Of a DNA stretch of 64,000 nt, positions 35,731-43,704 are shown piece after piece. The stretch spans positions 2,852,001 through 2,916,000 of the forward strand of contig NC_007802.1 in NCBI RefSeq assembly GCF_000013565.1, written 5' to 3'. The translations under genes and the position numbers were made by a program. The first letter of the stretch is position 1, and each line of letters opens with the position of its first letter. The notes under the pieces were generated by a model. That model ran no database searches, was not told where the DNA came from, and saw only the letters and a program-made list of their open reading frames with translations. This DNA comes from Jannaschia sp. CCS1 (lineage in GTDB: Bacteria; Pseudomonadota; Alphaproteobacteria; Rhodobacterales; Rhodobacteraceae).

Positions 35731-36843
35731 ATGCCTACATTCAGAATGAGAGACGGCTCGGGCAGCATCCGCCTGAAACACGTCATCGAGGACACCGACC
35801 GGCACGGGAACGTGCGCCTCTACCTGCGGCGGCCCGGGCACCTCAAGGTGCGGCTGCGCAGCCAGCCGGGAACGGAGGACTTCCTCGCCGAGTACCGTGT
35901 AGCCATGATGGGCGCGACACCGCGCGCGCCGGCCGGGCCGCTCGAACGGCGCGGCTCGAAGGGCAGCTTCAAATGGCTCTGCGAGCAGTATTACGTCTCG
36001 GCCGAATACCAGCGGCTGAGTGGCCGCACCAAGTACGTCCGGCGCGGCATCCTCGACCGGATCTGCGAGAAGAACGGATCGAAGCCCTACGCGCTGATGG
36101 AGCCCCGTCACGTCCGCCGCATGCGCGACGAGATGGCCGACCGGCCCGAGGCCGCGAACGGCTTCGTCAAGGCGCTCAGGCAGGTCTATGCCTTCGCCGT
36201 GGAGTACGAGCTGGCGCAGCGCAACCCGGCCCGCGACGTGCCCTACCTCAAGGCCAAGGGCGACGGCTTCCACTCCTGGACGATGGAGGAGGTCCGCCAG
36301 TTCGAGGACCATCACCCGATCGGCAGCAAGCCGCGGCTGGCGCTCGCGCTCATGCTGTACACCGGGCAGCGGCGGTCTGACATCGTCCGGCTCGGGCCAC
36401 AGCACATCAAGGACGGCTGGATCACCATGACGCAGGCCAAGAACCGCGACCGCAAGCCCGTCACCCTCTCCATCCCGGTCCTGCTGGAGCTGAAGGCGGT
36501 GCTCGATGCCACGCCCACCGGCAACCTCGCCTTCCTCGTCACGACCTTCGGCAAGCCCTTCACCTCGAACGGCTTCGGCAACTGGTTTCGCAAGCAATGC
36601 GACGTGGCCGGGTTGAAGCATTGCTCCGCCCACGGGCTGCGCAAGGCGGGCGCGGCGCTGGCGGCCGAGAACGGCGCGACCGAGCGGCAACTGATGGCGA
36701 TCTTCGGCTGGTCGACCATGAAGGAAGCCTCGCGCTACACCCGCGCCGCGCGCCAGAAGGTGCTGGCGGCGTCCGGGATGAAGCTGTTGTCGCGGGACGC
36801 GGGCGGGCCGGGAAGAGGGGAAGCGCGGGGTGGCGGTACCTGA
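35731..36843 (+). CDS. Tyrosine integrase of the tRNA-Phe island
   Basis: A 370-aa tyrosine recombinase. The N-terminal part has a DUF4102-free, SAM-like core-binding domain (KWLCEQYYVSAEYQRLS...KALRQVYAFAVEYELAQRNPA). The catalytic domain has R214 (LYTGQRRSDIVRL), H301-x-x-R304 (SAHGLRKAGA), W327 in place of the usual His (IFGWSTMKEASRY) and nucleophile Y336. All residues needed for strand exchange are present. It lies about 0.5 kb from the right attachment core in tRNA-Phe, the usual position for an integrase. Confidence 0.92.
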   Translation: MPTFRMRDGSGSIRLKHVIEDTDRHGNVRLYLRRPGHLKVRLRSQPGTEDFLAEYRVAMMGATPRAPAGPLERRGSKGSFKWLCEQYYVSAEYQRLSGRTKYVRRGILDRICEKNGSKPYALMEPRHVRRMRDEMADRPEAANGFVKALRQVYAFAVEYELAQRNPARDVPYLKAKGDGFHSWTMEEVRQFEDHHPIGSKPRLALALMLYTGQRRSDIVRLGPQHIKDGWITMTQAKNRDRKPVTLSIPVLLELKAVLDATPTGNLAFLVTTFGKPFTSNGFGNWFRKQCDVAGLKHCSAHGLRKAGAALAAENGATERQLMAIFGWSTMKEASRYTRAARQKVLAASGMKLLSRDAGGPGRGEARGGGT

Positions 36844-36979
36844 GTTCCGGGCTCGACCGCGACGGCCCGCTTGCTGCGCCAAACCCCACAACGGCAAACC
36901 TGTTTCCTCCGCTGCCAGTATCCTAAATACTCGACAGGGGCTCCCGCGCGTTGCCCTAGCACCGGAACGGACCGAGACG

Positions 36980-37114
36980 ATGACCCGCAGCCTTAAGGAA
37001 AAGCTCACCACCCTCGACCCCGCCCGCCGCGCCGCGATCAAAGACGACGCCGATCGTTTCCATGCAGAATACCTGAAGCACGAAGAAAAGCGGACGACCG
37101 ATCAGCCTTCTTAG
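36980..37114 (+). CDS. Possible small helical protein (44 aa), unknown
   Basis: An ATG at 36980 opens a 44-codon frame (MTRSLKEKLTTLDPARRAAI...HEEKRTTDQPS) whose N-terminus resembles the segment that precedes the HTH of some XRE antitoxins, but no HTH follows. It may be a truncated antitoxin or a small accessory protein of the island. No clear ribosome site. Confidence 0.35.
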   Translation: MTRSLKEKLTTLDPARRAAIKDDADRFHAEYLKHEEKRTTDQPS

Positions 37115-37278
37115 GTTCCGCCATAGTACCATGCCCACGGTCAGCCAATCGATCTTGCCTAGGTGGTCGCATCCGACGCCTTTTCCCAAACTCCAATCCT
37201 TCGAAATCCATGACTCCCCGGACGCCGCCAAGGGCACGAAAACCCGCGCCGGAACGCGAACGTCTCACGAACAAAAAA

Positions 37279-37313
37279 GTCCCACTTTTGCCCAGCCGCG
37301 CAAAAGGTGGGAC
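37279..37313. repeat. Right arm-type sites forming an inverted repeat
   Basis: GTCCCACTTTTGC (37279-37291) and GCAAAAGGTGGGAC (37300-37313) are inverted copies around an 8-bp centre, with one unpaired base. The heptamers match those at 25139 and 25187 near the left end. The hairpin could also terminate transcription from the integrase operon. Confidence 0.55.
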
Positions 37314-37360
37314 AACTTTGGCGCATAACCCATTGATATCATTTACACCGGGAGGTGCTT

Positions 37361-37376
37361 TGGTGCCCGGGGGCGG
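37361..37376. repeat. Right attachment site (attR core) inside tRNA-Phe
   Basis: TGGTGCCCGGGGGCGG, the complement of the CCA end, discriminator, acceptor 3' strand and first T-arm bases of tRNA-Phe. The island restores the complete tRNA 3' end, so the gene stays functional. Confidence 0.85.
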
Positions 37377-37435
37377 AATCGAACCACCGACACGAGGATT
37401 TTCAATCCACTGCTCTACCCCTGAGCTACCCGGGC
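37361..37435 (-). tRNA. tRNA-Phe (GAA)
   Basis: Read on the minus strand, the 7-bp acceptor GCCCGGG pairs with CCCGGGC followed by ACCA. The D arm is GCTC-AGGGGTA-GAGC, the anticodon loop TTGAAAA gives anticodon GAA, and the T arm is GGTGG-TTCGATT-CCGCC. The anticodon stem GTGGA/TCCTC contains one T-T mismatch. The CCA is genome-encoded. It is the attachment target of the 12.3-kb island to its left. Confidence 0.95.
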
Positions 37436-37538
37436 ACGGGTTTCGGGCACGCGTCTAGCGTCCCTTGGGTGGGCGCGTTCTAGGGTGTTCGTCGGGCGCT
37501 GTCCATAGCGACTTTCGGGTTTTTCCAGGCCATGGGTG

Positions 37539-37721
37539 TCAATGAATTTTGCGGTCTTCGCGGGCGGCCTCTTCCAGCGCCTGCTCAATGTCGTCCGGGT
37601 CGGTTGAGGGCACCGCATAGGCGCCGTTGAGCCAGCGTCCAAGGTCCACATTGGCGCATCGTTTCGAGCAAAACGGTCGGTACGCGGCGTCCGTTTCTTT
37701 TTCACATATCGGGCATGGCAC
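37539..37721 (-). CDS. yacG: DNA gyrase inhibitor / zinc-binding protein YacG
   Basis: A 60-aa zinc-ribbon protein with the YacG pattern: CPICEKETDAAYRPFCSKRC supplies four cysteines, followed by DLGRWLNGAYAVP. YacG binds GyrB and limits gyrase activity. I choose the GTG at 37721 because it places the start just before the first Cys pair and gives the normal family length; the frame continues upstream without homology. In related genomes it follows rng and maf; here a lytic transglycosylase gene on the opposite strand lies between. Confidence 0.85.
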   Translation of the reverse strand: MPCPICEKETDAAYRPFCSKRCANVDLGRWLNGAYAVPSTDPDDIEQALEEAAREDRKIH

Positions 37722-37861
37722 GGGCGATCTCCACTGCTTGACTGGCCATGATTGTGCGCGAGCAGATGATTGCTCGCAAGCCCGCAAGAGCTTCGGTAAG
37801 CTTGCAAAATGCGCTGATGCGCCGATACCTCTGGGCAAACCGAACATAAAGGGCTGACGCG

Positions 37862-39139
37862 ATGCGGATCACACGGCGAACATTTGGGGCGGGTGCAGGG
37901 TCTTTGGCCCTGAGCGGCTGTGTCGGCGGCCTTGGCGGCGGGCTCGGTGCTGGGTTGGGCGGCGGGATCGGGACGCCGGGCGATGGCGGGCCGTCCACGG
38001 ATCCGGACTTCAGGCCGCAACCCAATGCCTCCTACGACGCCTGGCTGGACGGCTTTCGGGATCGGGCGCAGGCGGCGGGGATCTCGGAGGATGCCCTGAC
38101 GCGCGGATTGCGCGGTGTGGGTTACTTGCCTGGCGTGGTCGAACGGGACCGCAATCAAACGGAATTTCGCCGCTCGACCGAGGATTATCTGGCCCTTGTG
38201 GCGGGCGACGACGATGTCAGCCTGGGGCGGTCGCGCTTCAACGCGCAGCGCAGCGTGCTGGCGGATGTGGAGGCGCGGTACGGCGTCCCCGCCGAGGTGT
38301 GCTGTGCGGTCTGGGGTGTTGAGAGCCGCTATGGCACGCGGTTGGGGGACATTCCGGTGATCTCGGCCGTGTCCACGCTGGCCTGGGAAGGGCGGCGCGG
38401 GGACTTCTTTGAAGCGCAGACCATTGCCGCCCTCCGCATCATCCAGAATGGCGACACGACCACCGACCGCATGCTGGGATCCTGGGCCGGAGCGATGGGG
38501 CATACGCAATTGATTCCAACGACTTACGAGGAATATGCCGTGGACTTCCGGGGCGATGGGCGGCGCGACATCTGGACCAATGATCCCACCGATGCCTTCG
38601 CCTCCACGGCCAGCTATTTCAGCCGGTTCAACTGGCGCACGGGTCAGCCCTGGGGCATGGAGGTGGAGCTTCCGTCCGGGTTCAGCGCCGCCACCGGGCG
38701 CAACAATCGCCGCTCTGTGGCGAGTTGGAGCGGCCTTGGGGTTCGGCGCGCGGGGGGCGGTGCGTTGCCGGATCATGGGCAAGCGGCCATTCATGCCCCC
38801 GGCGGCGCGGGCGCACCTGCATGGATTTTGTATCACAATTTCAACGTTATACTCCGCTATAACGCCTCCACCAATTACGGGATCGGCGTGGGATACCTCT
38901 CGGATCGGATCGCGGGCGGTGGGCCGTTGCGGCAGAGTTTCGGGGCCGATGCCAGCGGGCTGACGCAGGCGCAGCGGAGAGAATTACAGGAGCGCCTCAA
39001 CAGCGCCGGTTATGATGCGGGCACGCCCGATGGGGTCATCGGATCGGGCACCGAGGCCGCGATTGAGGCCTATCAATCGGCCAACGGATTGCCGGTGACC
39101 GGAGAGCCCTCGGCGAGCCTTCTGCGGCGATTGCGGTAG
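37862..39139 (+). CDS. Lytic murein transglycosylase (MltB-type) lipoprotein with C-terminal peptidoglycan-binding domain
   Basis: A 425-aa protein. The N-terminus has twin arginines (ITRRTFGAGAGSLALSGC) and a lipobox-like LSGC, so Tat export and lipidation are likely. A Gly-rich linker (about 20-45) leads to an SLT_2/MltB domain (about 55-340) with catalytic Glu in WGVESRYGTRLG and AGAMGHTQLIPTTYEEYAVD. A PG_binding_1 domain follows (about 360-420; LTQAQRRELQERLNSAGYDA). It cleaves peptidoglycan glycan strands to 1,6-anhydro ends in the periplasm. It is convergent with rng. Confidence 0.92.
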   Translation: MRITRRTFGAGAGSLALSGCVGGLGGGLGAGLGGGIGTPGDGGPSTDPDFRPQPNASYDAWLDGFRDRAQAAGISEDALTRGLRGVGYLPGVVERDRNQTEFRRSTEDYLALVAGDDDVSLGRSRFNAQRSVLADVEARYGVPAEVCCAVWGVESRYGTRLGDIPVISAVSTLAWEGRRGDFFEAQTIAALRIIQNGDTTTDRMLGSWAGAMGHTQLIPTTYEEYAVDFRGDGRRDIWTNDPTDAFASTASYFSRFNWRTGQPWGMEVELPSGFSAATGRNNRRSVASWSGLGVRRAGGGALPDHGQAAIHAPGGAGAPAWILYHNFNVILRYNASTNYGIGVGYLSDRIAGGGPLRQSFGADASGLTQAQRRELQERLNSAGYDAGTPDGVIGSGTEAAIEAYQSANGLPVTGEPSASLLRRLR

Positions 39140-39150
39140 CGATTTGGCGT

Positions 39151-39205
39151 GTAGTGAACCCGTAGTGATACCGTAGTGATACCGTAGTTTTTCTGTAACT
39201 ACACG
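39151..39205. terminator. 11-bp tandem repeat and hairpin between convergent genes
   Basis: Three 11-bp units (GTAGTGAACCC, GTAGTGATACC, GTAGTGATACC) start at 39151, 39162 and 39173. A hairpin GTAGTT (39184-39189) / AACTAC (39197-39202) with a following ATTTTT tract looks like a weak intrinsic terminator. CGTGTAGT (39148-39155) and ACTACACG (39198-39205) could form an outer stem. Confidence 0.5.
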
Positions 39206-39261
39206 ATTTTTGCACTCAATCCGTCAGAATCTCAGCCAAACGTGCACAGTCGCACGAACAC

Positions 39262-40296
39262 CTAGCGCGGCCAGACCTGCGCCAAAGGCGCGCGGTCCCG
39301 CTTGCTGGTCAGCTCCAGGTTGCCAAGGGGCGTCCACCCGGCAACGACCACATCACCCCCGCCCAGACGGAAGGCTTTCTTCACGGCATCCTCCACCTGC
39401 TTGCGGTCGCGCTTCGGCATCGGCGCGAGATCCAGGGTGAATTGCCCGCCGAGCCCCTTGATCCGAGTCAGGCGCGGCAGCTCCCGGACCAGCGCGAGGT
39501 TTGCCTTCAGGCCCGCCGCCAGCGAATGATCTGTGCCGGTGTTCACATCCACGGCGATCAACGCCCGGGTCGCCTCGATAAACGCAGAGGCTCCACCCGG
39601 CAGCGGCTGGTGCGGGGACAGGGCGGCGTCAACCGCCTCCAACACGCCGTGGTCGGCAAAGCCGCCCTCGATCACCTCATCGGGCGTGTCCCAGTCGCGC
39701 CAGGCCTGCACGTGGGCATCGTCGGCATCCAGCAACCATTCCGGGGCGCCCGCCTCTTCCACCATCACGTCGGCCGCGGTTGCGCACATGGCCGCGATAT
39801 CCTCGGAGAGGACATCCGCGAGGACGCCTTCGGCGGAGGAGCGGACGATCAGCCCGAAGCCGGAGGCGGAGGCGGCGCTGTCGTGGGCGATTTCCAGCAG
39901 GCGGTCCCGCTCATCCTCATCGCGGATCGCGCGGCTGACGTTGAGGCCGGGCTTGCGTGGGGTCACAATCGCGTAGCGGGATTTGAAGATCAGATCGGGG
40001 GTGACGGGCGCGGCCTTGCCCGGTTCGGCCACGCCCGAGACCTGCACGAGGACCACATCCCCCGGCGCGATGTCTTTCGCCCGCCGCATGTAGCCCATCA
40101 CGCCATCGCCAAGCTGAAGGGTGATGCCCCCCTGCCCTTTCAGCGGCCGGTCGGCTTTCGCGCGGGCAATCGCGCCCACGCCGGGGGCGGCCCCTTCGGG
40201 CGGGTCGATGAGGATATCGTGGAGCTTTCCGTCAACCATCAGGGCCGCGGCGCGACGGCCATCGACCTCATCCAGGATAACAACGCGGCCTTTCAT
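39262..40296 (-). CDS. rng: Ribonuclease E/G family protein (short form)
   Basis: A 344-aa member of the RNase E/G family, which cleaves single-stranded RNA in mRNA decay and rRNA maturation. Visible are the S1-like N-terminal part (LVQVSGVAEPGKAAPVTPDL), the metal-binding AVDVNTGTD and the second acidic strand GGQFTLDLAPM. It is shorter than RNase G of E. coli (about 490 aa), lacking much of the small domain, as is common for the copy next to maf in Rhodobacterales. I set the start at 40296 (MKGRVVILDEV); the frame stays open to 40506 inside maf. Confidence 0.85.
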   Translation of the reverse strand: MKGRVVILDEVDGRRAAALMVDGKLHDILIDPPEGAAPGVGAIARAKADRPLKGQGGITLQLGDGVMGYMRRAKDIAPGDVVLVQVSGVAEPGKAAPVTPDLIFKSRYAIVTPRKPGLNVSRAIRDEDERDRLLEIAHDSAASASGFGLIVRSSAEGVLADVLSEDIAAMCATAADVMVEEAGAPEWLLDADDAHVQAWRDWDTPDEVIEGGFADHGVLEAVDAALSPHQPLPGGASAFIEATRALIAVDVNTGTDHSLAAGLKANLALVRELPRLTRIKGLGGQFTLDLAPMPKRDRKQVEDAVKKAFRLGGGDVVVAGWTPLGNLELTSKRDRAPLAQVWPR

Positions 40297-40321
40297 GTCA
40301 CTGCCCCGGACGTCAGCATCG

Positions 40322-40894
40322 TCATGTCTTCCAAACCTCAATGCCCGCCGCCTGCAACAGATGCGCGGTTTCGACCATCGGCAAGCCCACAATCGCGCTG
40401 TGGCTGCCGGAGATCCAGGGAAAGAACGCGCCCGCGGGGCCGTGGATGGCGTAGCCGCCCGCCTTGCCCTGCCAGTCGCCAGTGGCCATATAACCGTCCA
40501 TCTCAACCTTGCTCAGGCGTTTCATCTTAACGCGGCTTTCCACGATGCGGGTCATCAGGCGGTCATCGGTCTTCACGGCGAGGCCGGTCAGGACGCGGTG
40601 ACGACGTCCACCCAGAAGGGTAAGGAAGGCGCGGGCCTCGGCCTCATCCGCCGGTTTGCCGAGGATGCGACGCCCCACGGCGACGGTGGTATCGGCGCAC
40701 AGGACCACATCCCCGGGATCAGACGGAACCGCCTCGGCTTTCGCACGGATGATGCGGTCCACGTAGGGTCTGGGAAGCTCGCTCGGCAGAGGGTCTTCGT
40801 CAATATCCGGCGGGCGGATATCATCGGGGGTGAGGCCAAGGACGGCCAGAATTTCAACGCGGCGCGGGCTGCCAGAGCCGAGGATGAGTTTCAT
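40322..40894 (-). CDS. maf: Maf-family nucleotide pyrophosphatase
   Basis: Maf proteins hydrolyse non-canonical or modified nucleoside triphosphates such as dTTP/UTP analogues. The 190-aa protein has the N-terminal [14 protein letters not shown] motif, the catalytic Asp in [13 protein letters not shown], and [12 protein letters not shown]...[10 protein letters not shown] near the C-terminus. Start overlaps the upstream 182-aa gene by 4 bp; rng follows 25 bp downstream. Confidence 0.92.
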
Positions 40895-41439
40895 TTCGCA
40901 AGCGCCACACGCGCGGCGGCGTTGTAATCGAGCTGCATCCGTTCCATCCGGCGGTGGTCCTTGCCCTCGGGGATCACGAATTCAGACTTTTCGCCCTTGA
41001 ACTGGGTGTGACGGAACTTGAACAGGTCGAAATCATCGGCCAGCCTGGCCCATTTCACCACGTCGGCGTCATCCGTCAGCAGGTGGCGCTGCGCCTTCCG
41101 GGTGGGTTTGGAGTTGAGGTAATCGAACGCCCAGGCGCTGTCGCGGATGAACAGAACCTGCGTTTCGCCATCAATCGGAGGGGTGATGTCAACAAGCGCC
41201 CCATCGCGAGAGATCACCGCGTGGCGTTGCGCTTCCAGCCAATATCCCGTCAGCTCCCACATCAGCCAGCCGAACACGGGCGTCGCACCCGACATGATGA
41301 CGTTGTAGAACGGCTGATCTTCCACCGCGCCGTCCGTGGGCAAGACATTGACCAGTTCGGCCACGCCATCGCCCAGGGTCGCGGCATAGGCCACGACCGC
41401 GTCCGACATGTTGGGCGTGGTGATGGTCCGCTCGGTCAA
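40891..41439 (-). CDS. Conserved hypothetical protein between infA and maf
   Basis: A 182-aa cytoplasmic protein with no recognised domain. It has [40 protein letters not shown] and a C-terminal basic/acidic helix ([20 protein letters not shown]). It sits between infA (7 bp) and maf (4-bp overlap), a position where Rhodobacterales often have such a gene, so it is probably a real, conserved member of this housekeeping operon. Function unknown. Confidence 0.65.
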
Positions 41440-41446
41440 GACCGGC

Positions 41447-41665
41447 TCACTTGAAGCGGTAGTTGATCCGGCCCTTGGTCAGATCATAGGGGGTCATTTC
41501 GACCTGGACTTTGTCGCCTGCCAGAACCCGGATGCGGTTCTTGCGCATCTTGCCTGCCGTATGCGCGATGATCTCATGGCCGTTTTCGAGCTCGACCCGG
41601 AATGTCGCGTTTGGCAGGAGTTCCTTAACGACACCAGGAAATTCGAGCATCTCTTCCTTAGCCAT
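41447..41665 (-). CDS. infA: Translation initiation factor IF-1
   Basis: The 72-aa OB-fold protein matches IF-1 over its full length: [39 protein letters not shown], the [19 protein letters not shown] core and the final [11 protein letters not shown]-1 binds the ribosomal A site during initiation. It leads the infA-(182 aa)-maf-rng run on the minus strand. Confidence 0.98.
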   Translation of the reverse strand: MAKEEMLEFPGVVKELLPNATFRVELENGHEIIAHTAGKMRKNRIRVLAGDKVQVEMTPYDLTKGRINYRFK

Positions 41666-41734
41666 GTGTACTCCAGTTGTTGCGCCCCTTGGATGGGGCT
41701 GATGCCGGGTAAATGCGCCGAAAGTCCAAAGGTT

Positions 41735-42622
41735 TCAAGGCAAATCGCCGTTTTTGGCGGATTGTGCCGCTGCGACGCTTTCCGGCCAGTGGGCGTGGTT
41801 GAAAACGGAGCCCTCCGCGCGGACCCGGTGGATGGCCTGGATATCGACGTCGGCATAGGTCCAGCCGGGGGTGTCGAGGGGGCCTTCCGCAAGGATACCC
41901 GTGGGCGGAAAGCCCAGATCCGGCGGGCCGTAAATGGCTGCGGCCCCTACATTTTCGTCCACGGCGGGCGACCAGGGCGCGGGTCCGACGGTGGGCGACT
42001 GGACGGTGACGCATTGCCCCTCCAGCGCGCGGGCCATGGCGCCGATGCGCACCCGGGAATAGCCCGAAAGGCTATCGGTGCAGGAGGGACAGAGGAGGAG
42101 TTCGGCCCCCTGTTCGATCAGCGCGCGGCCCAGATGCGGGAATTCCGCGTCGTAACAGATGAGGATGCCGATTTTGCCAAGGGCGGTGTCGATGATTTCA
42201 AGCGGGTCGCCGGAGGTGACGTGCCAGTGTTCCCGCTCAAACCGGGTCATGATCTGCTTGTCCTGGTGGCCCAGATAGCCCTCGGGCCCGAAGAGGGAGG
42301 CCTGATTGGTGGGGCGGTCGTGGCCTTCGGTGAAAACGGGACCGGAGGGGGCGAGGATGTGGACGCCATAGCCCTCCGCAAGGCTGGCGGTCAGGGCATC
42401 GGCGTCTTCCGCGTAGGCGCTCGCGGCATGGAGGGAGGTTTCCAGATCACCCGCCGCCCGTTCGCCCGACAGGCCCGCCAGTTCAATGCGGCCATATTCG
42501 GGAAATACCAGCAAATCCGCGCCGTTGGACGCGGCCTCCCGCACCCACATGATCTGCTTCTCGGCATAGGCCGTGAAATCCGGCAGGAGGTCCAGCGGAT
42601 AGGCGGCGGTGGCGATTTTCAT
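41735..42622 (-). CDS. Carbon-nitrogen hydrolase (nitrilase superfamily)
   Basis: A 295-aa amidase/nitrilase-fold protein. The Glu-Lys-Cys triad is visible: Glu in LLVFPEYGRIEL, Lys in LGHQDKQIMTRFE and Cys in IGILICYDAEFPHLGRAL. Substrate unknown. It is the last gene of a three-gene operon (SnoaL-like, GNAT, nitrilase) in which all starts and stops overlap by 4 bp, so the three enzymes probably act on one small nitrogen compound. Confidence 0.88.
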   Translation of the reverse strand: MKIATAAYPLDLLPDFTAYAEKQIMWVREAASNGADLLVFPEYGRIELAGLSGERAAGDLETSLHAASAYAEDADALTASLAEGYGVHILAPSGPVFTEGHDRPTNQASLFGPEGYLGHQDKQIMTRFEREHWHVTSGDPLEIIDTALGKIGILICYDAEFPHLGRALIEQGAELLLCPSCTDSLSGYSRVRIGAMARALEGQCVTVQSPTVGPAPWSPAVDENVGAAAIYGPPDLGFPPTGILAEGPLDTPGWTYADVDIQAIHRVRAEGSVFNHAHWPESVAAAQSAKNGDLP

Positions 42623-43194
42623 AAGCGTTTGGTCCAGACTTGCAGGTGTTTCGGGGTCTCGGCGCTGTCGCCGATATCGGTCCAGGAGAAAGTGGCCGTG
42701 ACGCCCGGTTTGGGCGCATAGCCCCGCGCGCGCCAGAAGGGATCGAGGGGACTGTAATCGGCGGGCCGCGCGGGGTGGTCCGGCGGGCGGATCACGGCGC
42801 AGAAGGCGGAGTGGGTGGCGTCGAGCGCGCGGGCGTGGTCTTCGCGCAGGTCAAAGAAACGGTGGCCGAGACCGCGGCCACGATAGGCGGGCAACAGCAC
42901 GCTTTCAGCGCAGTAGAAGGTGTCTTGCGGCAGATCGCCGGAGATTTGGGCCGCGTCGCCGTGGTGGTGGAGCAGCATGCCCGTGGCCGCGCCGACGATT
43001 GTGTCCCCGTCCAGGGCCGCGACAAGCACCGCGCCGGGTGTGTCGCGGTAGGACCGCAGATAATCGGCCTCATAAGCCGCATCCCCCTGATAGAGATAGG
43101 CAAAATCCGCAAAGACCTCCATTCGCAGGCGGGCGAGATCCGGCAGCGCGGCGGTCAACCCGTCGCCAGTCAACATCTCCACCCGCACAGTCAT
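42619..43194 (-). CDS. GNAT-family N-acetyltransferase
   Basis: A 191-aa GNAT enzyme with the acetyl-CoA-binding segment VLLPAYRGRGLGHRFFDLRE. The start is the ATG at 43194, overlapping the upstream stop as ATGA; the frame is open a little further to 43215. It lies between the SnoaL-like and nitrilase genes. Acceptor unknown. Confidence 0.85.
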   Translation of the reverse strand: MTVRVEMLTGDGLTAALPDLARLRMEVFADFAYLYQGDAAYEADYLRSYRDTPGAVLVAALDGDTIVGAATGMLLHHHGDAAQISGDLPQDTFYCAESVLLPAYRGRGLGHRFFDLREDHARALDATHSAFCAVIRPPDHPARPADYSPLDPFWRARGYAPKPGVTATFSWTDIGDSAETPKHLQVWTKRL

Positions 43195-43592
43195 GCGGAG
43201 ACCTGGGCCATCCAATCGGACAGGTTGTAATAGGTCACGACGCGGGTGATCCTGCCGTCTTCCACGCTGAAAAACCCGCCTGCGGGCAGCCTGTAGGTCT
43301 GGCCCCGCGCCTCGGGCAGGCCGTCGTCGGTGTGCAGATAAGTGCCATTGACCGTGAACTCCGCCGCCGCACGGGTGCCGTCGGGCGTGGCCATGATGGT
43401 GATGTCGGTCAGCTCCTCCCGGTAGCAGCGGGTCATATGGGCGCTAAAGGCGCGGAACGCCTCGGTGCCGATGCGGATGTCCCCCTCGTTCACGTGGTGC
43501 GCGACATCGGGCGCAAGGCAGGCGATCATGGCGTCGGGGTCGGCGGCATTGAAGGCGGCGTAATAGCGGGTGATGAGAGCGTGCGTGTCCAT
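43191..43592 (-). CDS. SnoaL / ketosteroid-isomerase-related protein (NTF2-like fold)
   Basis: A 133-aa protein of the NTF2-like superfamily: ITRYYAAFNAADPDAMIACL is the usual N-terminal helix, followed by VNGTYLHTDDGLPEARGQ and FFSVEDGRITRVVTYYNL. Start at 43592. In many bacteria such a ketosteroid-isomerase-related gene precedes a GNAT and a nitrilase gene, as here. A catalytic or binding role on a small molecule is likely but not known. Confidence 0.8.
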   Translation of the reverse strand: MDTHALITRYYAAFNAADPDAMIACLAPDVAHHVNEGDIRIGTEAFRAFSAHMTRCYREELTDITIMATPDGTRAAAEFTVNGTYLHTDDGLPEARGQTYRLPAGGFFSVEDGRITRVVTYYNLSDWMAQVSA

Positions 43593-43704
43593 GGCCGGCA
43601 AGATAATTCGGGACGGCAGCGGAGGAAAGGATCCCATTTGCGGCCCGGATCACAGCCCTGCACGCGTGTTGCCATTTGCGCCGCCCCGCCCCATCGTCAG
43701 CCCC

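Larger units (their letters stand above)
25085..37376. mobile_element. 12.3-kb integrative element (defence island) in tRNA-Phe
   Basis: The element is bounded by a perfect 16-bp direct repeat, TGGTGCCCGGGGGCGG, at 25085-25100 and at 37361-37376, where it is the 3' end of tRNA-Phe. Inside are a tyrosine integrase (35731-36843), an AlpA/excisionase-like gene (35466-35705), GTGGGAC arm-type repeats near both ends, and a GCATAACC octamer on the island side of both cores. Cargo is a DNA methyltransferase, Vsr and the Z1/GHKL operon. It has no replication, transfer or virion genes, so it is a small integrative island that probably needs a helper to move. All parts look intact. Confidence 0.88.

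Noticed and set aside
35608-37041. 477-codon minus-strand open frame over the integrase
   Set aside because: Antisense to an integrase with complete catalytic residues; the translation is low-complexity Arg/Gly/Ala.
37415-38836. 473-codon minus-strand open frame
   Set aside because: It overlaps tRNA-Phe, yacG and the lytic transglycosylase gene and lacks any domain.
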